The notes beneath the pieces were generated by a model. That model was not told the DNA's origin and ran no database searches. It saw nothing but the letters and a program-made list of their open reading frames with translations. Of a stretch of 8,365 bases of DNA, positions 6,938-8,365 are shown in pieces; position 1 is the first letter of the stretch, and every line of letters begins with the position of its first letter. A program made the translations under genes and the position numbers. Origin of the DNA: Spirochaetales bacterium (GTDB lineage: Bacteria; Spirochaetota; Spirochaetia; SZUA-6; DRHE01); the NCBI GenBank assembly GCA_011049745.1, contig DRHE01000266.1:1-8365 (forward strand), written 5' to 3'.

Positions 6938-8302
6938 ATCTGGGAAACCCGGGAGTTTTATGGCTGCTATTTCTTTTGCCGCTTATTATTTTACTGCACC
7001 TGGTTCGCAAGAAACGTCCCGTAATAATGGTTTCTTCTCTTTTGTTCTCCTTCCACGGGAAGACAGGAATGTGATACTGATCCTCGATACCACGGCCAGT
7101 ATGAAGGCCAGAGGAAGAGGGGGTGTGCGTTTCGAGGAAGCCAGGCGCAGAGCCCTTGCAGTGCTGGCTGGTCTAGGCAAGTCGAGCCGGATGCTGATTA
7201 TCGAGGCGGGAAGTAAACCGCGGCTGAAGAGCTCATTTATCAAAGAGTGGCTAGCCTTGCGCGGTATTATCGATAATTATGCTCCCACAGATGAAGCGGG
7301 AGATATGAGTGCAGCTTTAGTAACCGCGCTTGCCTTTGCCCGGGAAGATGATCAGATTGTGGTTGTGACCGACGGCGCTTATGATAATCTGGAGGTTCCG
7401 GCTCTAGAGAAGAGAGACGTTCGTTTTGAGCTGGTAGGGGAGGGCGGCCGTAACAGCGGTATAACCCAGTTTCAATTCCGGCAAACTTATGGTTCCCATG
7501 AGCAGTTTGAAGTGCTCATTACCGTGGCCAATTTCAGCCGGCAGCCCATTAAGGCTCACCTGGAATTGTTCATGGATCAGAGTTTGATATTTGATCAGGC
7601 TTTAAGTCTTGGGGCCGGGGAAGAAAGGGACCTGATCTTTCCCTATTCCGGTATTATCGGTGAAAGGGCGGAGGTCTTTTTAGATTATGATGATGACCTT
7701 GAGGTTGATAATCATGCTTATGCGGTTTTCTCAAGTATTAAGGAAATTCAGGTGCTCCTGGTCGGTGAAGATAATATATTTCTGCGGAGCCTGCTGGAAT
7801 CCTATCCTCGAGTAGTGCTTACAGAGATAAAAAAGGCTGAAGAAACCTTTAAGAATATAGATATTACTATTTTTGACGGGACAGCGCCCCCTTTTCCCTT
7901 AAAAGGGAATATTGTGCTTATCAATACGCTGGCTGTGGATGTGCCCATAAGACTGCTGGGGCAGGTTCGCGCTCCAGGGGAAATTAAGTGGCGGAAGAAC
8001 CATCCGCTTATGAACTCTCTTGAGCTTACCGACCTGAATATCTTCCAGGCCCAGTCTGTAGCTGTGGGTAAGGGGTGGAAACCCTGCTCTACTCCGGGAG
8101 CACTCCCCTGATCTCCATCTATGAAGAAGATGAGCTTAAGTTAATCCACATCGGTTTTGATTTCAGGAAATCTGATTTTCCCCTGCGGGTGGCTTTTCCG
8201 GTTTTCTGGGGAAATATGTTTAACTGGTTCTTTTCCGGGGAATTAGCAGAGAGTTCCAGCCGGATTCAGACCGGAGAACCGCTGCCCGTAAGAGTGGGCG
8301 GC
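6934..8302 (+). pseudogene. BatA-like VWA-domain membrane protein, internally deleted and frameshifted
   Basis: BatA-like proteins have two N-terminal membrane helices, a VWA domain and a long extracytoplasmic C-terminal part. ATG 6934 overlaps the previous stop and gives the family start NPGVLWLLFLLPLIILLHLV, then KKRPVIMVSSLLF, but runs into TGA 7072-7074. The family sequence resumes in another frame at about 7056 (REDRNVILILD), with the second membrane helix missing. That frame runs to TGA 8109-8111 and holds the VWA domain: metal-site motif DTTAS (7086-7100), VVVTDG (7362-7379), then CARDB-like strands, IFDGTAPPFPL and APGEIKW. At 8072-8075 a run of four G marks a second break. The sequence continues in the frame of 8075 (ETLLYSGSTPLI, then HIGFDFRKSDFPLRVAFPVF) as far as 8302, where native sequence seems to end in an inverted copy. 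ATG 6960 is not the real start. Confidence 0.8.
8142..8204 (+). repeat. left arm of exact 63-bp inverted repeat
   Basis: Bases 8142-8204 are identical to the reverse complement of 8303-8365, with position i pairing with 16507 minus i across all 63 bases. This arm is in natural coding context, encoding part of the BatA-like C-terminal region around HIGFDFRKSDF. The repeat may extend past the window, because its outer edge is the window end. Confidence 0.97.
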
Positions 8303-8365
8303 AAACCGGAAAAGCCACCCGCAGGGGAAAATCAGATTTCCTGAAATCAAAACCGATGTGGATTA
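8303..8365 (-). repeat. right arm of exact 63-bp inverted repeat (probable fold-back chimera)
   Basis: This stretch is an exact reverse complement of 8142-8204, lying 98 bases downstream of it. Because the other arm is clearly coding in the + direction, this arm is the antisense of that coding sequence. The apparent coding continuation and stop codon at 8342-8344 are therefore not native protein sequence. It fits a chimera formed by strand switching during amplification, or a genuine inverted duplication. Confidence 0.95.

Noticed and set aside
6960..7055. ATG 6960 as the start of the VWA protein
   Set aside because: Residues from 6960 to about 7055 are an out-of-frame reading of the true N-terminus encoded from ATG 6934.
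8324..8365. Apparent frameshift at the GGGG run (8324-8327) with open frame to the window end
   Set aside because: This stretch is the exact reverse complement of 8151-8183 and its flanks, so the open frame is antisense of coding sequence, not a continuation of the BatA-like protein.
1..8365. New defence system, CRISPR array, insertion sequence, tRNA or rRNA
   Set aside because: I found no spaced direct repeats, transposase motifs, or RNA gene sequence. The unusual organisation is better explained by broken members of a known cluster.

Overview
The window reads as a bacterial chromosome segment of moderate GC, with tightly packed genes all on the + strand and several non-ATG starts (TTG for clpS and clpA, GTG for the U32 gene). 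The gene content (DUF4416, ClpS-ClpA, a U32 iron-sulfur type protein, and a MoxR/DUF58/VWA cluster with a secreted glutamine-amidotransferase-like protein and an ABC-2 permease) resembles what I know from anaerobic Clostridia-like bacteria, but the lineage is a guess. Nothing in the sequence names the species.

Left half (1-4305) is intact. It holds the 3' end of a DUF4416 gene, a 199-base intergenic stretch with candidate promoters, and then a compact run clpS - clpA - U32 with gaps of 6 and 2 bases. ClpS should deliver N-degron substrates to the ClpA unfoldase, whose partner peptidase ClpP is not in the window. A near-perfect intrinsic terminator hairpin follows the U32 gene.

Right half (4306-8302) looks like a standard cluster in which almost every gene has been shortened internally. 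In order: a secreted GATase-like protein broken over three reading frames; an ABC-2 type permease lacking its conserved central cytoplasmic part; the C-terminal tail of an otherwise missing protein, containing two strong hairpins; an in-frame chimera joining a MoxR AAA+ ATPase to the last ~100 residues of a DUF58 protein; and a BatA-like VWA membrane protein that lost its second membrane segment and carries a further one-base frameshift. Gene order is kept while internal pieces are missing. This means either heavy gene decay or deletion artefacts of amplification or assembly.

The last 63 bases (8303-8365) are an exact reverse complement of 8142-8204, separated by 98 bases. That arrangement is typical of a fold-back chimera made during whole-genome amplification, and the window end should not be read as native sequence without checking. 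It also raises the possibility that the other breaks in the right half are technical. I see no CRISPR array, transposase, tRNA or rRNA, and no convincing new defence or biosynthetic system. The most unusual items are the MoxR-DUF58 chimera, the collapsed cluster and the terminal inverted repeat.
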